Assembly (NCBI RefSeq): GCF_025985425.1
Contig: NZ_CP094972.1
Location: forward strand, 124,001-188,000
Source of the DNA: Entomomonas sp. E2T0
GTDB lineage: Bacteria; Pseudomonadota; Gammaproteobacteria; Pseudomonadales; Pseudomonadaceae
Direction: 5' to 3'
Length of the DNA: 64,000 nt
Of the stretch, positions 31,790 to 41,287 are shown one piece after another; position 1 is the stretch's first letter; every line of letters begins with the position of its first letter. The notes under the pieces are model-generated. The model was given only the letters and a program-made list of their open reading frames with translations. It made no database searches and was not told where the DNA came from. Both the position numbers and the translations under genes were made by a program.

Positions 31790-32686
31790 ATTATTAAATC
31801 TTTATTCCCTAGGGGACTTTCCAAAAGATTTAAAGCCATAACATTGTCCATTTTGGCTATTGTTGCTATGGTTGTAGACGCTCGTTTTGAAGTTCTTATA
31901 CCTGTACGCCATAAGATAGGTATAGTTACCTCACAACTTTATGCTGTTACCAATATCCCTAATAAAATATGGGGTACTATTCAAGAGCAATTTTCAAGTC
32001 ACAGTGAATTATTGGCTGAAAATGAACGTTTAAAAGCACAATCCTTATTATTAGAACAAAAACTACAGAAACTAGCCTCTCTTACAGAACAAAATGTTCG
32101 TTTAAGAGAATTATTAAACTCAACCAGCTTAGTTGATGAAAAAGCTGTTGTCAGTGAACTTATAGGTATTGACCCAAACCCTAGCACCTTCCGTTATCTA
32201 ATTGATAAAGGCAGTAGTGATGGTGTTTTTATAGGACAAGCCATATTAGATGCCAAAGGTATTATGGGCCAAGTAATCGATGTTATGCCTCATAGTGCGT
32301 GGGTTTTATTAATTACTGATACTACCCATAGTATTCCTATTATGGTCAATCGTAATGGCTTAAGAGCCATTGCCACAGGTACAGGTGAAGACTTACTAGA
32401 GATACGCTATGTTCCTAATAATGAAGATATTCAAGTTAATGACCTTTTAGTAAGCTCAGGTTTAGGTGGTAACTTCCCTGCGGGTTATCCTGTAGCTGTT
32501 GTTTCTAAAATTGAGCATGATAATGGCACTCCCTTTGCCACTATTTATGCCAAACCCACTGCTGCACTCAATCGTAGCCGTTATGTATTATTAATATTTA
32601 CTTCAAGACAAATACTTGATAACAGTCATGACACTGCCACATCAGAATCCCCAGAAACACCAGCAGAGGAAGAGACAACGCCATGA
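31790..32686 (+). CDS. mreC: Rod shape-determining protein MreC, apparently with an ATT start
   Basis: MreC is a bitopic scaffold for the elongasome. The body is typical: a membrane segment (AITLSILAIVAMVV), a coiled coil at about residues 60-110 (ELLAENERLKAQSLLLEQKLQKLA), then beta domains (LIGIDPNPSTFRYLIDKGSSDGV...). The first in-frame NTG codon is TTG 31844, which would cut into the membrane anchor and has no Shine-Dalgarno. The frame continues upstream with IKSLFPRGLSKRFK, the expected cytoplasmic tail. It reaches three ATT codons (31787, 31790, 31793) behind AGGGGG (31781-31786). I place the start at ATT 31790, giving 298 residues; this is inference. Confidence 0.8.
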   Translation: MIKSLFPRGLSKRFKAITLSILAIVAMVVDARFEVLIPVRHKIGIVTSQLYAVTNIPNKIWGTIQEQFSSHSELLAENERLKAQSLLLEQKLQKLASLTEQNVRLRELLNSTSLVDEKAVVSELIGIDPNPSTFRYLIDKGSSDGVFIGQAILDAKGIMGQVIDVMPHSAWVLLITDTTHSIPIMVNRNGLRAIATGTGEDLLEIRYVPNNEDIQVNDLLVSSGLGGNFPAGYPVAVVSKIEHDNGTPFATIYAKPTAALNRSRYVLLIFTSRQILDNSHDTATSESPETPAEEETTP

Positions 32687-33180
32687 CAGCACATCATCTT
32701 AGAGGCGGTTGGGCTATTTGGACCAGTGTATTAGTTGCTTTATTACTGAGCATTACACCTCTTCCCCAATCCCTTAATGCTTTTCGCCCATTATGGGTTT
32801 CTTTAGTATTTATCTATTGGTCTTTATTTCTACCCCATCGTGTAAGCATGGTAGCAGCCTTTATTTTTGGTGTACTACTAGATGTTATGGTTAATAGTTT
32901 ACTAGGTCAAAACGCGCTAGTTTTAGTCTTAACCGTATATATCAGCTTACTCTTCCAACATAAAATTAGGCCGCAACCCATTGTCAGACAAACCATAATG
33001 GTTTCTGTTATCTTAATATTAGGACAACTAATCCAATTATGGATTTATGTTTTAACAGGTATTTATCCCAGTAACTTCAGTATTTTTGATTATATCTTTC
33101 CTATCATTACCAGTGCTATTATGTGGCCATGGCTATCCGCAGCACTAAGAGCTTTACGGATACGAATAGGGATTAACTAA
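32683..33180 (+). CDS. mreD: Rod shape-determining protein MreD
   Basis: The 165-residue polytopic inner-membrane protein has about five hydrophobic segments. Typical features are the early RPLWVSLVFIYWSLFLPHRVSMVAAFIFGVLLDVM and NALVLVLTVYISLLF. It overlaps the mreC stop by 4 bases and the maf start by 1 base, so the three genes are translationally coupled. Confidence 0.94.
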   Translation: MTAHHLRGGWAIWTSVLVALLLSITPLPQSLNAFRPLWVSLVFIYWSLFLPHRVSMVAAFIFGVLLDVMVNSLLGQNALVLVLTVYISLLFQHKIRPQPIVRQTIMVSVILILGQLIQLWIYVLTGIYPSNFSIFDYIFPIITSAIMWPWLSAALRALRIRIGIN

Positions 33181-33776
33181 TGAGTGTTCTTTATCTTGCC
33201 TCAGCATCCCCTCGTCGGCAAGCACTGCTTAAGCAATTAGGTATAACTTTTTCCGTTATTAATGCAGATATAGACGAAACACCTCATCACAATGAATTAC
33301 CTGAAAGCTATGTACAGCGTTTAGCTATTGCTAAAGCGAAAGCAGGTTTTACACAACTATCAGACCAACAAAAAGAAATAGCTTGTATCTTAGCGGCTGA
33401 TACCACTGTTAGTATAAATAATAAAATACTTGGTAAACCCCACTCACAGCAACAAGCTATAACTATGTTAGCTGAGTTATCTAATAAAACTCATAAAGTT
33501 TTTACAGCAATTACCTTATACTATCAAAATCAACTTATTAGTCAGGTTATCACCACTGAGGTAACCATGCGAGCCATCTCTGAAGAAGAAGCTATTGCTT
33601 ATTGGCAAACTGGGGAACCTAAAGATAAAGCAGGTGGATATGCTATTCAAGGATTGGCTGCTATGTTTATTGAAAAAATAGAAGGTGATTATTACTCGGT
33701 AGTTGGTTTACCCATATTCGCTACAACCCAATTATTAAAGCAGGTTGGCATTTATCCACTAATAAAGAATAAATAA
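33180..33776 (+). CDS. maf: Maf family nucleoside triphosphate pyrophosphatase
   Basis: Maf proteins hydrolyse dTTP/UTP or modified nucleotides to monophosphates. The 198 residues show the signature LYLASASPRRQALLKQLG, DIDETPHHNELPESYVQRLAIAKAKAG, ILAADTTVSINNKILGKP and DKAGGYAIQGLAAMFIEKIEGDYYSVVGLP. Position between mreD and rng is the conserved context of the YhdE-type subgroup. Confidence 0.94.
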   Translation: MSVLYLASASPRRQALLKQLGITFSVINADIDETPHHNELPESYVQRLAIAKAKAGFTQLSDQQKEIACILAADTTVSINNKILGKPHSQQQAITMLAELSNKTHKVFTAITLYYQNQLISQVITTEVTMRAISEEEAIAYWQTGEPKDKAGGYAIQGLAAMFIEKIEGDYYSVVGLPIFATTQLLKQVGIYPLIKNK

Positions 33777-33787
33777 TAGGACAACTC

Positions 33788-35248
33788 ATGAGCACTGAGA
33801 TTTTTATAAATGTCACCCCTATGGAAACAAGAGTTGCTTTTGTAGAAAATAGCATTCTGCAAGAAGTATATATGGAACGTACCCTTAAACGAGGCATTGT
33901 TGGTAACATTTATAAAGGTCAAGTAATCCGAGTACTACCAGGAATGCAAGCTGCCTTTATTAATATAGGCTTAGATAAAGCTGCTTTTATTCACGTAGCA
34001 GAGCTTACCAATCGTGAAATTGACCAACCACAAGAAGAAGATATTACTAAACTATTGAAAGAAGGGCAGCACCTAATTGTACAAGTCACTAAGGATCCCA
34101 TAGGAACTAAAGGTGCTCGATTAACCACGCAACTGTCTCTCCCCTCTCATTATCTAGTATATATGCCACAAACACAGCATATTGGTATTTCACTTCGTAT
34201 TGAAGATGAGTTAGAGCGAGAACGGCTTAAACAATTAGTCACTGAATGTATTGAAGAGGAAGCAATAGTAGAGGGTGGTTTTATTATTCGCACAGCAGCT
34301 GAAGGCATTGCTAAATCGGAACTACTAACAGATATTCGTTATCTCAATAAACTATGGAATCAAGTAAAAGGCCATATTGAGAAAGCTCAAGCTTCCTCAC
34401 TAATCTATGAAGATTTACCACTCAATTTACGTATAGTACGTGATTTCATTAATCCAACCATTCATAGAGTATACATAGACTCACAAGAAACTTTCCACAA
34501 AGCTGAACAATTTTTACAAGAATTTCTACCTGAGCTTAGTGACCGTTTAAAACTTTATATGAATGATCCTCCTCTCTTCGATATTTATGGAATAGAGCAA
34601 GAGCTACAAAAAGCTATCGAAAGAAAAGTATCTCTCAAGTCTGGCGGCTATTTAGTAATTGATAACACCGAAGCCATGACCACCATAGATGTTAATACAG
34701 GAGGCTTTGTAGGACATAAAAATCTTGAAGAAACCATATTCAAAACAAATCTTGAAGCTGCCACAGCTATAGCTCGCCAACTAAGACTGCGTAATCTAGG
34801 TGGTATTATTATCATTGATTTTATTGATATGGAACTTGAAGAGCACCGCGATCAAGTCCTACAAACACTGCAAAAAGAACTTGAAAAAGACCACTCAAAA
34901 ACTAATGTACTAGGATTTACAGAACTTGGGCTAGTACAAATGACACGCAAACGAACTCGTGAAAATCTTGAGCAAACACTCTGCGAACCCTGTTTCCAAT
35001 GTCATGGGAAAGGCACATTAAAAACGTCTGAAACAGTTTGTTATGAAATTTTTAGAGAAATCATGAGAATTGCTAGAGCTTATCCTACTAATCGTTATTT
35101 AATACTCGCTAACCAAAAAATTGTTGATCGTTTATTAGATGAAGAATCTAACAATGTGGCAGATCTTGAAACATTTATTGGTAAAACCATTAGTTTTCAA
35201 GTAGAAAATCTTTATACACAAGATCAATATGATGTTGTTCCACAATAA
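33788..35248 (+). CDS. rng: Ribonuclease G
   Basis: RNase G processes the 5' end of 16S rRNA and some mRNAs. The 486 residues contain an S1 domain (about 35-130), the DNase-I-like catalytic core with TTIDVNTGGFVGHKNLEETIFKTNLEAA and IIIDFIDM, and a zinc-link region QMTRKRTRENLEQTLCEPCFQCHGKG. It lacks the long C-terminal scaffold of RNase E. It sits 11 bases after maf. Confidence 0.95.
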   Translation: MSTEIFINVTPMETRVAFVENSILQEVYMERTLKRGIVGNIYKGQVIRVLPGMQAAFINIGLDKAAFIHVAELTNREIDQPQEEDITKLLKEGQHLIVQVTKDPIGTKGARLTTQLSLPSHYLVYMPQTQHIGISLRIEDELERERLKQLVTECIEEEAIVEGGFIIRTAAEGIAKSELLTDIRYLNKLWNQVKGHIEKAQASSLIYEDLPLNLRIVRDFINPTIHRVYIDSQETFHKAEQFLQEFLPELSDRLKLYMNDPPLFDIYGIEQELQKAIERKVSLKSGGYLVIDNTEAMTTIDVNTGGFVGHKNLEETIFKTNLEAATAIARQLRLRNLGGIIIIDFIDMELEEHRDQVLQTLQKELEKDHSKTNVLGFTELGLVQMTRKRTRENLEQTLCEPCFQCHGKGTLKTSETVCYEIFREIMRIARAYPTNRYLILANQKIVDRLLDEESNNVADLETFIGKTISFQVENLYTQDQYDVVPQ

Positions 35249-35259
35249 TGGAATAAAGA

Positions 35260-38200
35260 ATGACACAGGGCAACCCAAAAATTACAACTAAAATACGCAA
35301 GCTAATCATTAGCTGTTTATTGTTATTATTGGTACTCGTAGCTCTTTATGTCAGCATTGCTAGGCAATTAGTTGTTTGGGTAAGTGACTATAAGTTTCAC
35401 CTACAAAACAAACTTTCTGAAACATTACATACCCCAGTCACTATTGGGGAACTAAAAGGTAGTTGGGATATATTTTCCCCTACTTTAACCGCTTATAATG
35501 TTCATATTGGTGATCATGAGCAAAAACTAGAAGTTGATCAACTAACACTTGAAATAGATGTTCCACAAACTATTTTAAATTGGCAAGTACGTATTGCAAC
35601 TGCTCATGGTGAAAGTTTAAAACTACAAATTCGTGAAAATAAACCCGATACTTGGTCAATAGGTGGTATACCTCGACAAAAAGACCCTATTACACCAGCG
35701 ATCATTCTCTCACAACTACAGCGCTTTACTAAAATATCTATCAGTAATAGTACGATCAGTGTTCATCCTTACAATTATCCTACGCATACATTTACTCATG
35801 TTAACGCCACATTAACTCATTTTACAGATGAAAGAATGCGGTTAGATGGCATACTCTATATTAATGATGATAAACCTCTTATTCTTTCAACAACAGCTTC
35901 TATAGCCCCTGAAAACTGGCAAAACTTAAAGGGTACACTGTACGCCGATATTCCTTATCTTGATTGGCATACATGGTTACCTAAAGAGATTGAATTACCT
36001 CAACAATTGAAAAAATTAACCTTAGGTGGCCAGGTGTGGGCTACTGTAAAGAATGGTCAATTACGTTCAGCCACTATTGATACTAAAAATAGCCAATTAG
36101 TTGTTCAACATGAAAAAAATCAAACTGTTGCAATTAAAGATATCAATATGCAAGCATGGTTTGATGCTTATCGACAAGAATATATAGGGCTACAAGTCAA
36201 AGGGTTATCTTTTACCATCGACAAAACACCTTTCACAGACCTTGATCTACTATTAACACGTCGCACAATCGATAATCAACAACAATGGAATGCTCAAGCT
36301 AATAGCATTAATATAGAGCACTTTATTCCCCCAGTACTAGCACTAGCCCCTCTTTCTAAAAAAATACATGAAGCTATTAATACAGTATCTCCTAAAGGTA
36401 TCATCCAAAATTTGAACATTAAATGGCTACCTGAAAAACCACTGATTGATAGTTTAAGTTTTATAGCTGATGTTAAAGATATATCTTTTAATGCTTATAA
36501 AGATACAGTAGGAGCATCTAATATTACAGGAAAAATCCAAGGTGGTATTAATAGCGGTCACTTAGATCTTGATGCTGACAACTTTTCACTCTTTATCGCA
36601 AAAGTATACAGTAAGCCTTGGCACTATCAACATGCCAAAACTACCCTAAATTGGTCATTCGATGGTGACACCGTTAGCATTTTTAGTCACTTAATGCAGC
36701 TTAAAGGTGATGAAGGTGACCTAGCAGGGGATATGATGATTCGCCTTTATCCCTATGATGGCATCAAAGACTATATGGATCTACGGGTAAATATTGCCAA
36801 TGGTGATGCTAGCTATACCTCTAAATATATTCCTTCAAAGGCAAATATTGATCCAGAGTTAGTGCATTGGTTAAATACCTCTATTAAAAGTGGAGATATT
36901 GAAACAGGTTTCTTTCAATATCAAGGTTCATTAGATAAGCGAACACCTTCCACTGCACATAGTTTATTGCTTTATATGAAGCCTAAAAATGCTGAAATTA
37001 ATTATCAAGCCCCATGGCTACCCATCAAACAAGTTGATGGAGAGGTTTTTGTAGAACCTTCTGGAGTTCGCATATTAGCTGATAAAGGCGTTATTAGTAA
37101 TAGCCAATTAACTGATATCAATATCAATATTCCACATATAGCTAATCCAGCAATCACTCATTTATATTTAAACGCTAAAATTGTTAGTACTCTTGATGAT
37201 ACCCTCCAAATACTAAAGTCAGCACCACCCGAAATATCTCATGTATTTAATGACTGGCAAGGTACAGGTAACTTAACAGGGAGTTTACAATTAGATATTC
37301 CTTTGAAAAAACATCATCAACCAGTTGTTATTACTAGTTTTAGTACAAAAGGGGCGCAATTAAATCTACAACACCCTATTCCCGCTTTAACCAATATATC
37401 AGGCAACTTCCATTATGACAGCACTAAAGGATTAAGCAGCCAAGCAGTTAGTGCCTATGCTTTAGGCAACCCTATAACAGGTTCTATTACAGCTAAAGGT
37501 ACTCATGGTGAGCCGCTTTCCTATATGAAGCTAAAAGGAAATATTGATATTACCAAACTAGCCAGCTGGTATATTACACCCAATAAGACATGGCCATTTT
37601 CTGGGAAAACACCTTATGATTTAGAAATTTGGATAGGAGAAAATAACCAGTTAAAAGTTTCCTCTGATCTAAAAGGCATTGCTCTAAATCTTCCTGCTCC
37701 ATTTACAAAATCAGCAGAACAAGAGCAAAACTTTACTTATCAAATGAATTTTGGCAAACAACAAAAGACTCAACTACAGCTTGACTATAATTCTCTTATT
37801 ACTTCTGCTATCACTATGGATGAAAACCAACAGAACTGGCAAGGTGAATTATTAATTAATCAAGGAAAAGCCGCTTTTTCAAATAAAAAAGGACTACAGG
37901 TTCGTGGTAATTTAAGTCAAGTAAATCTAGAAGAATGGCAAAAACTTTATGATGAATATTTATCGAACTATACATCTAATCAGAATAATAAAATAACGAG
38001 TGTTAATACCAATACACTACGCAGTATAGATTTACGTATTGGCCAGGTTACAGGGTTTAACCTTCCCTCTCAACAAGCTGCTCTCTATTTACAACCAACA
38101 GGTGAGCAAGGTTGGCGGCTTGATATTAACAGTCCATCCATAGCAGGCCGTATTACTGCTCCACAAGTTAAAAACTTACCTTATTATGTTCATCTAAAAT

Positions 38201-39075
38201 ATTTGAAAATACCTAAAACCCTTGTTACTTCATTAAAAGAAAAAGACCCTATTAATAACTTTAATACTGATAACATTCCCAATATAAATTTATCTATTCA
38301 ACAGCTATTTATAGAGAATGAGTTAATAGGAACTATTAATTTAAAAAACAGTACATCTAAACAGGGATTAAAGGTTTCCAACATTGCCTTAAATCTTAAA
38401 GGTCTACATGTAAAAGGTGACTTAGATTGGCAAATAGGCCAACAAACTACTTTTAACGGTATATTATCAGGAAAAAATTTAGAAGCTATTTTAACTAGCT
38501 GGGACATAAAACCCACTATTACAGCTAAATCTTTTAAAGTAGCTATTAATGGTTCATGGCTTGGTACACCTGCTGACTTTGCTCCGGAACACTTTACAGG
38601 AACACTAGCTCCAGAGTTAAAATCTGGCCGTTTACTAAGTGTTGATGGTTCTTCCACTAATATATTACGTATCTTTGGTATTCTAAACTCTGAAGCAATT
38701 AGTCGACGCTTACGTTTAGATTTTACCGACCTATATAAGGCAGGACTTGCCTACGACAGTATTAAAGGTGAATTCAAAGGTAATAATGGCGTTCTGCAAA
38801 TCGATAAACCTTTTGTATTTGAAGGTCCTTCTATGATTATGTCCATGACAGGACATATTAATATGCAGAACCAACAAGTAGATGCTAACCTTAAAGTAGG
38901 TGTTCCCTTAGGCTCTAATATTTCTATTGCTACTTTAGCCGTTGCACCGCCTATTGGTGGGGCCATGTTGATAGTAGATTATTTTCTTGGTAATGAACTT
39001 ATGAAACTAGTAGCTGTTACTTATAGCATTAAGGGTAATTGGAACAATCCTACTATTACACTAGGAAGTCACTAA
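35260..39075 (+). CDS. yhdP: YhdP family envelope protein (AsmA-like, TIGR02099)
   Basis: YhdP is a very long inner-membrane-anchored periplasmic protein implicated in phospholipid transport to the outer membrane. The 1271 residues, usual for the family, have one N-terminal membrane segment (about 13-35) and a long beta-rich repeated groove region. The AsmA-like C-terminal part contains KSGRLLSVDGSSTNILRIFGILNSEAISRRLRLDFTDLYKAGLAYDSIKGEF and PPIGGAMLIVDYFLG. It starts 12 bases after rng and closes the operon. Confidence 0.9.
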   Translation: MTQGNPKITTKIRKLIISCLLLLLVLVALYVSIARQLVVWVSDYKFHLQNKLSETLHTPVTIGELKGSWDIFSPTLTAYNVHIGDHEQKLEVDQLTLEIDVPQTILNWQVRIATAHGESLKLQIRENKPDTWSIGGIPRQKDPITPAIILSQLQRFTKISISNSTISVHPYNYPTHTFTHVNATLTHFTDERMRLDGILYINDDKPLILSTTASIAPENWQNLKGTLYADIPYLDWHTWLPKEIELPQQLKKLTLGGQVWATVKNGQLRSATIDTKNSQLVVQHEKNQTVAIKDINMQAWFDAYRQEYIGLQVKGLSFTIDKTPFTDLDLLLTRRTIDNQQQWNAQANSINIEHFIPPVLALAPLSKKIHEAINTVSPKGIIQNLNIKWLPEKPLIDSLSFIADVKDISFNAYKDTVGASNITGKIQGGINSGHLDLDADNFSLFIAKVYSKPWHYQHAKTTLNWSFDGDTVSIFSHLMQLKGDEGDLAGDMMIRLYPYDGIKDYMDLRVNIANGDASYTSKYIPSKANIDPELVHWLNTSIKSGDIETGFFQYQGSLDKRTPSTAHSLLLYMKPKNAEINYQAPWLPIKQVDGEVFVEPSGVRILADKGVISNSQLTDININIPHIANPAITHLYLNAKIVSTLDDTLQILKSAPPEISHVFNDWQGTGNLTGSLQLDIPLKKHHQPVVITSFSTKGAQLNLQHPIPALTNISGNFHYDSTKGLSSQAVSAYALGNPITGSITAKGTHGEPLSYMKLKGNIDITKLASWYITPNKTWPFSGKTPYDLEIWIGENNQLKVSSDLKGIALNLPAPFTKSAEQEQNFTYQMNFGKQQKTQLQLDYNSLITSAITMDENQQNWQGELLINQGKAAFSNKKGLQVRGNLSQVNLEEWQKLYDEYLSNYTSNQNNKITSVNTNTLRSIDLRIGQVTGFNLPSQQAALYLQPTGEQGWRLDINSPSIAGRITAPQVKNLPYYVHLKYLKIPKTLVTSLKEKDPINNFNTDNIPNINLSIQQLFIENELIGTINLKNSTSKQGLKVSNIALNLKGLHVKGDLDWQIGQQTTFNGILSGKNLEAILTSWDIKPTITAKSFKVAINGSWLGTPADFAPEHFTGTLAPELKSGRLLSVDGSSTNILRIFGILNSEAISRRLRLDFTDLYKAGLAYDSIKGEFKGNNGVLQIDKPFVFEGPSMIMSMTGHINMQNQQVDANLKVGVPLGSNISIATLAVAPPIGGAMLIVDYFLGNELMKLVAVTYSIKGNWNNPTITLGSH

Positions 39076-39119
39076 ACCAATCTATATAGCTATACTTGCA
39101 AATAATAACTAATCTCTCA

Positions 39120-39150
39120 TAAAAAAACCCGCTATAAAGCGGGTTTTCTT
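39120..39150. terminator. Bidirectional terminator between yhdP and rplS
   Basis: ACCCGCT and AGCGGGT form a GC-rich stem with an ATAA loop. It is flanked by an A run on the left and a T run on the right, so it can serve the convergent yhdP and rplS transcripts. Confidence 0.92.
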
Positions 39151-39164
39151 TCATTAGTAAGCTA

Positions 39165-39542
39165 TTACTCAGCAGCTTGCTGTTGAGTTTGCTTAGCCAA
39201 TTTTTCTTTAATACGAGCAGCTTTACCAGAAAGCTCACGTAAGTAGTAAAGTTTCGCTTTACGTACATCACCACGACGTTTAACAGTGATGCTATCAACG
39301 ATTGGGCTATAAGTTTGGAAAGTACGTTCTACACCAACACCACTAGAAATTTTACGAACAGTAAATGCACTGTTTAAACCACGGTTACGCTTACCAATTA
39401 CAACGCCTTCAAAAGCCTGTAAACGGGTACGCTCACCTTCCACCACACGCACTTGTACAACTACTGTGTCACCTGGCGCAAACGCTGGAATTTCTTTATT
39501 CATTTGTTCAGCTTCTAGCTGAGCAATAATTTTATTCGTCAT
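39165..39542 (-). CDS. rplS: 50S ribosomal protein L19
   Basis: L19 sits at the 30S-50S interface. The 125 residues match closely: [63 protein letters not shown] and [26 protein letters not shown]. The tail is short and rich in Gln and Ala. It is the last gene of rpsP-rimM-trmD-rplS. Confidence 0.98.
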   Translation of the reverse strand: MTNKIIAQLEAEQMNKEIPAFAPGDTVVVQVRVVEGERTRLQAFEGVVIGKRNRGLNSAFTVRKISSGVGVERTFQTYSPIVDSITVKRRGDVRKAKLYYLRELSGKAARIKEKLAKQTQQQAAE

Positions 39543-39569
39543 GTTAATGCTCCTAAGGTTGCCAACTGG

Positions 39570-40328
39570 CTAACCATCGATACGTTTACTATCGTTCTGT
39601 TGATCGAGGTATTCGGTCAACAGCTGTTGTTCTTCTCCAGAAAGCGAGCGGCTATCCAGAAGATCAGCCCGACGTTGCCAAGTTCGCCCTAAAGCTTGTT
39701 GTAAACGCCAGCGCCGGATGTGTTCATGGTTACCACTAAGTAGCACCGCTGGAACACTTTGCTCATTATATACTTCAGGCCGTGTATAATGAGGATAATC
39801 TAGCAAACCATTCATAAATGAATCTTGCTGTGCCGATTCATTACACCCCAACGCACCTGGTAACTGACGTGTAATGGCATCTATCATTACCATAGCAGGT
39901 AATTCACCGCCAGATAATACATAGTCGCCTATCGACCATTCTTCATCCACAAAGCTTTCTATAAACCGTTCATCAATACCTTCATAGCGGCCTGCTATTA
40001 ATATTAATGCTTGTTCACTAGCTAGCTGTTGCACAGCTGCCTGTGTTAGCTTATTACCTTGTGGTGATAAATAAATTACTTTAGCTGTTGGTGGTACTTG
40101 TTTTTTTGCTTCTAACAACGCCGCTTCAAGCGGAGCTATTTTCATTACCATACCTGGCCCACCACCAAAGGGACGATCATCAACAGTATGATGACGATCA
40201 TGGGTATAGCTTCTAGGATTATGACAGTTTAATGTCATTAGTCCTTGTTTTACAGCACGACCTGTAATGCCATAGCTAGTAATAGCTTCAAACATTTCAG
40301 GAAAAAGGGTGATGAGTTCAAATTGCAT
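39570..40328 (-). CDS. trmD: tRNA (guanine-N1)-methyltransferase
   Basis: TrmD methylates G37 of tRNAs to prevent frameshifting. I start it at ATG 40328 ([29 protein letters not shown]), giving 252 residues; the frame is open to 40364 but that would overlap rimM. The knotted SPOUT motifs [38 protein letters not shown] and [22 protein letters not shown] are present. Confidence 0.97.
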   Translation of the reverse strand: MQFELITLFPEMFEAITSYGITGRAVKQGLMTLNCHNPRSYTHDRHHTVDDRPFGGGPGMVMKIAPLEAALLEAKKQVPPTAKVIYLSPQGNKLTQAAVQQLASEQALILIAGRYEGIDERFIESFVDEEWSIGDYVLSGGELPAMVMIDAITRQLPGALGCNESAQQDSFMNGLLDYPHYTRPEVYNEQSVPAVLLSGNHEHIRRWRLQQALGRTWQRRADLLDSRSLSGEEQQLLTEYLDQQNDSKRIDG

Positions 40329-40345
40329 GGCCTGTTGCCTATTTG

Positions 40346-40867
40346 TTAAAACTCTGCATCCCAATCAACTTGAAGTTCGCCTGCTGTTAGATCAATATTC
40401 AATACACATTGATCTATATAAGGGAGCAATCGCTCTCTATCATCAATACTATTAATACAAGGTTTAACTACTAATACATCATTAGCACCTGTTTCTAACA
40501 GGTGATCAACTTGACCCAATAATTGGCCCTGTTGATTAATAACTTTTAAACCTTGTAATTGGTACCAATAATACTCGTCACTTGCCAATTCAGGTAATTC
40601 ATCACGATAAATACAAATCTCAGAATCTACTAAACTTCTAGCTTCATCTCTATCAGTTAAACCTTGTAATTCAACTACTAGTACTTTGCCTTGTAAACGA
40701 CCACTTTGTAGTTTAACTGTAGTTTGTTCATTTGCCCTACGTAATATCCAGTTTTTATAATCTAGAATGTTATCAATAGGGTCTGTAAACGAATAAACCT
40801 TTACTGCACCACGAATACCATGTACAGAAACAATCTTACCTAATACAACTAACTCTTTCTCAAGCAT
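40346..40867 (-). CDS. rimM: Ribosome maturation factor RimM
   Basis: RimM assists assembly of the 30S head by binding S19. The 173 residues have the N-terminal beta barrel ([25 protein letters not shown]) and a C-terminal PRC-barrel ([36 protein letters not shown]). It lies 14 bases after rpsP and 17 before trmD. Confidence 0.95.
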   Translation of the reverse strand: MLEKELVVLGKIVSVHGIRGAVKVYSFTDPIDNILDYKNWILRRANEQTTVKLQSGRLQGKVLVVELQGLTDRDEARSLVDSEICIYRDELPELASDEYYWYQLQGLKVINQQGQLLGQVDHLLETGANDVLVVKPCINSIDDRERLLPYIDQCVLNIDLTAGELQVDWDAEF

Positions 40868-40881
40868 GATAATGCTATTGA

Positions 40882-41133
40882 TTAAGCAGCAGTCTTAGCA
40901 GCTTCCTTTAATAGGCTAGCAACGCGTTCAGAAATTTGTGCACCTTGGCTTTTCCAGTAAGCAACACGTTCTTGATCAACGTTTAATCTTACTTCACCGC
41001 CAGCAGCGATTGGGTTAAAGAAACCTACACGCTCAATGAAACGACCATCACGCGCATTACGGCTGTCAGTTACAGAAATATAATAAAAAGGACGCTTTTT
41101 AGAGCCGCCACGTGCTAAACGAATAGTTACCAT
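40882..41133 (-). CDS. rpsP: 30S ribosomal protein S16
   Basis: The 83 residues match S16: [43 protein letters not shown] and [20 protein letters not shown]. It is first in the rpsP-rimM-trmD-rplS operon, downstream of its own promoter. Confidence 0.98.
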   Translation of the reverse strand: MVTIRLARGGSKKRPFYYISVTDSRNARDGRFIERVGFFNPIAAGGEVRLNVDQERVAYWKSQGAQISERVASLLKEAAKTAA

Positions 41134-41194
41134 GAAGATATTATTCCTAAATTAGTTAATTATGTAAAAATACATAGCATATAAAAGGTGGCAT

Positions 41195-41222
41195 ATTCTA
41201 TAGGAAGTTGAGATTTTTGCAA
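41195..41222 (-). promoter_or_regulatory. Predicted rpsP operon promoter with overlapping inverted repeat
   Basis: On the minus strand, TTGCAA (41222-41217), 16 bases and TAGAAT (41200-41195) form a good sigma-70 promoter about 60 bases before rpsP. An 11-bp inverted repeat (41209-41219 and 41244-41254) overlaps the -35 element. Confidence 0.7.
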
Positions 41223-41287
41223 ATGGCTTTTTCAATTCATTCACAAAAATCTCATGCTTTTATTAAATACACCAAATTAACAACGAG

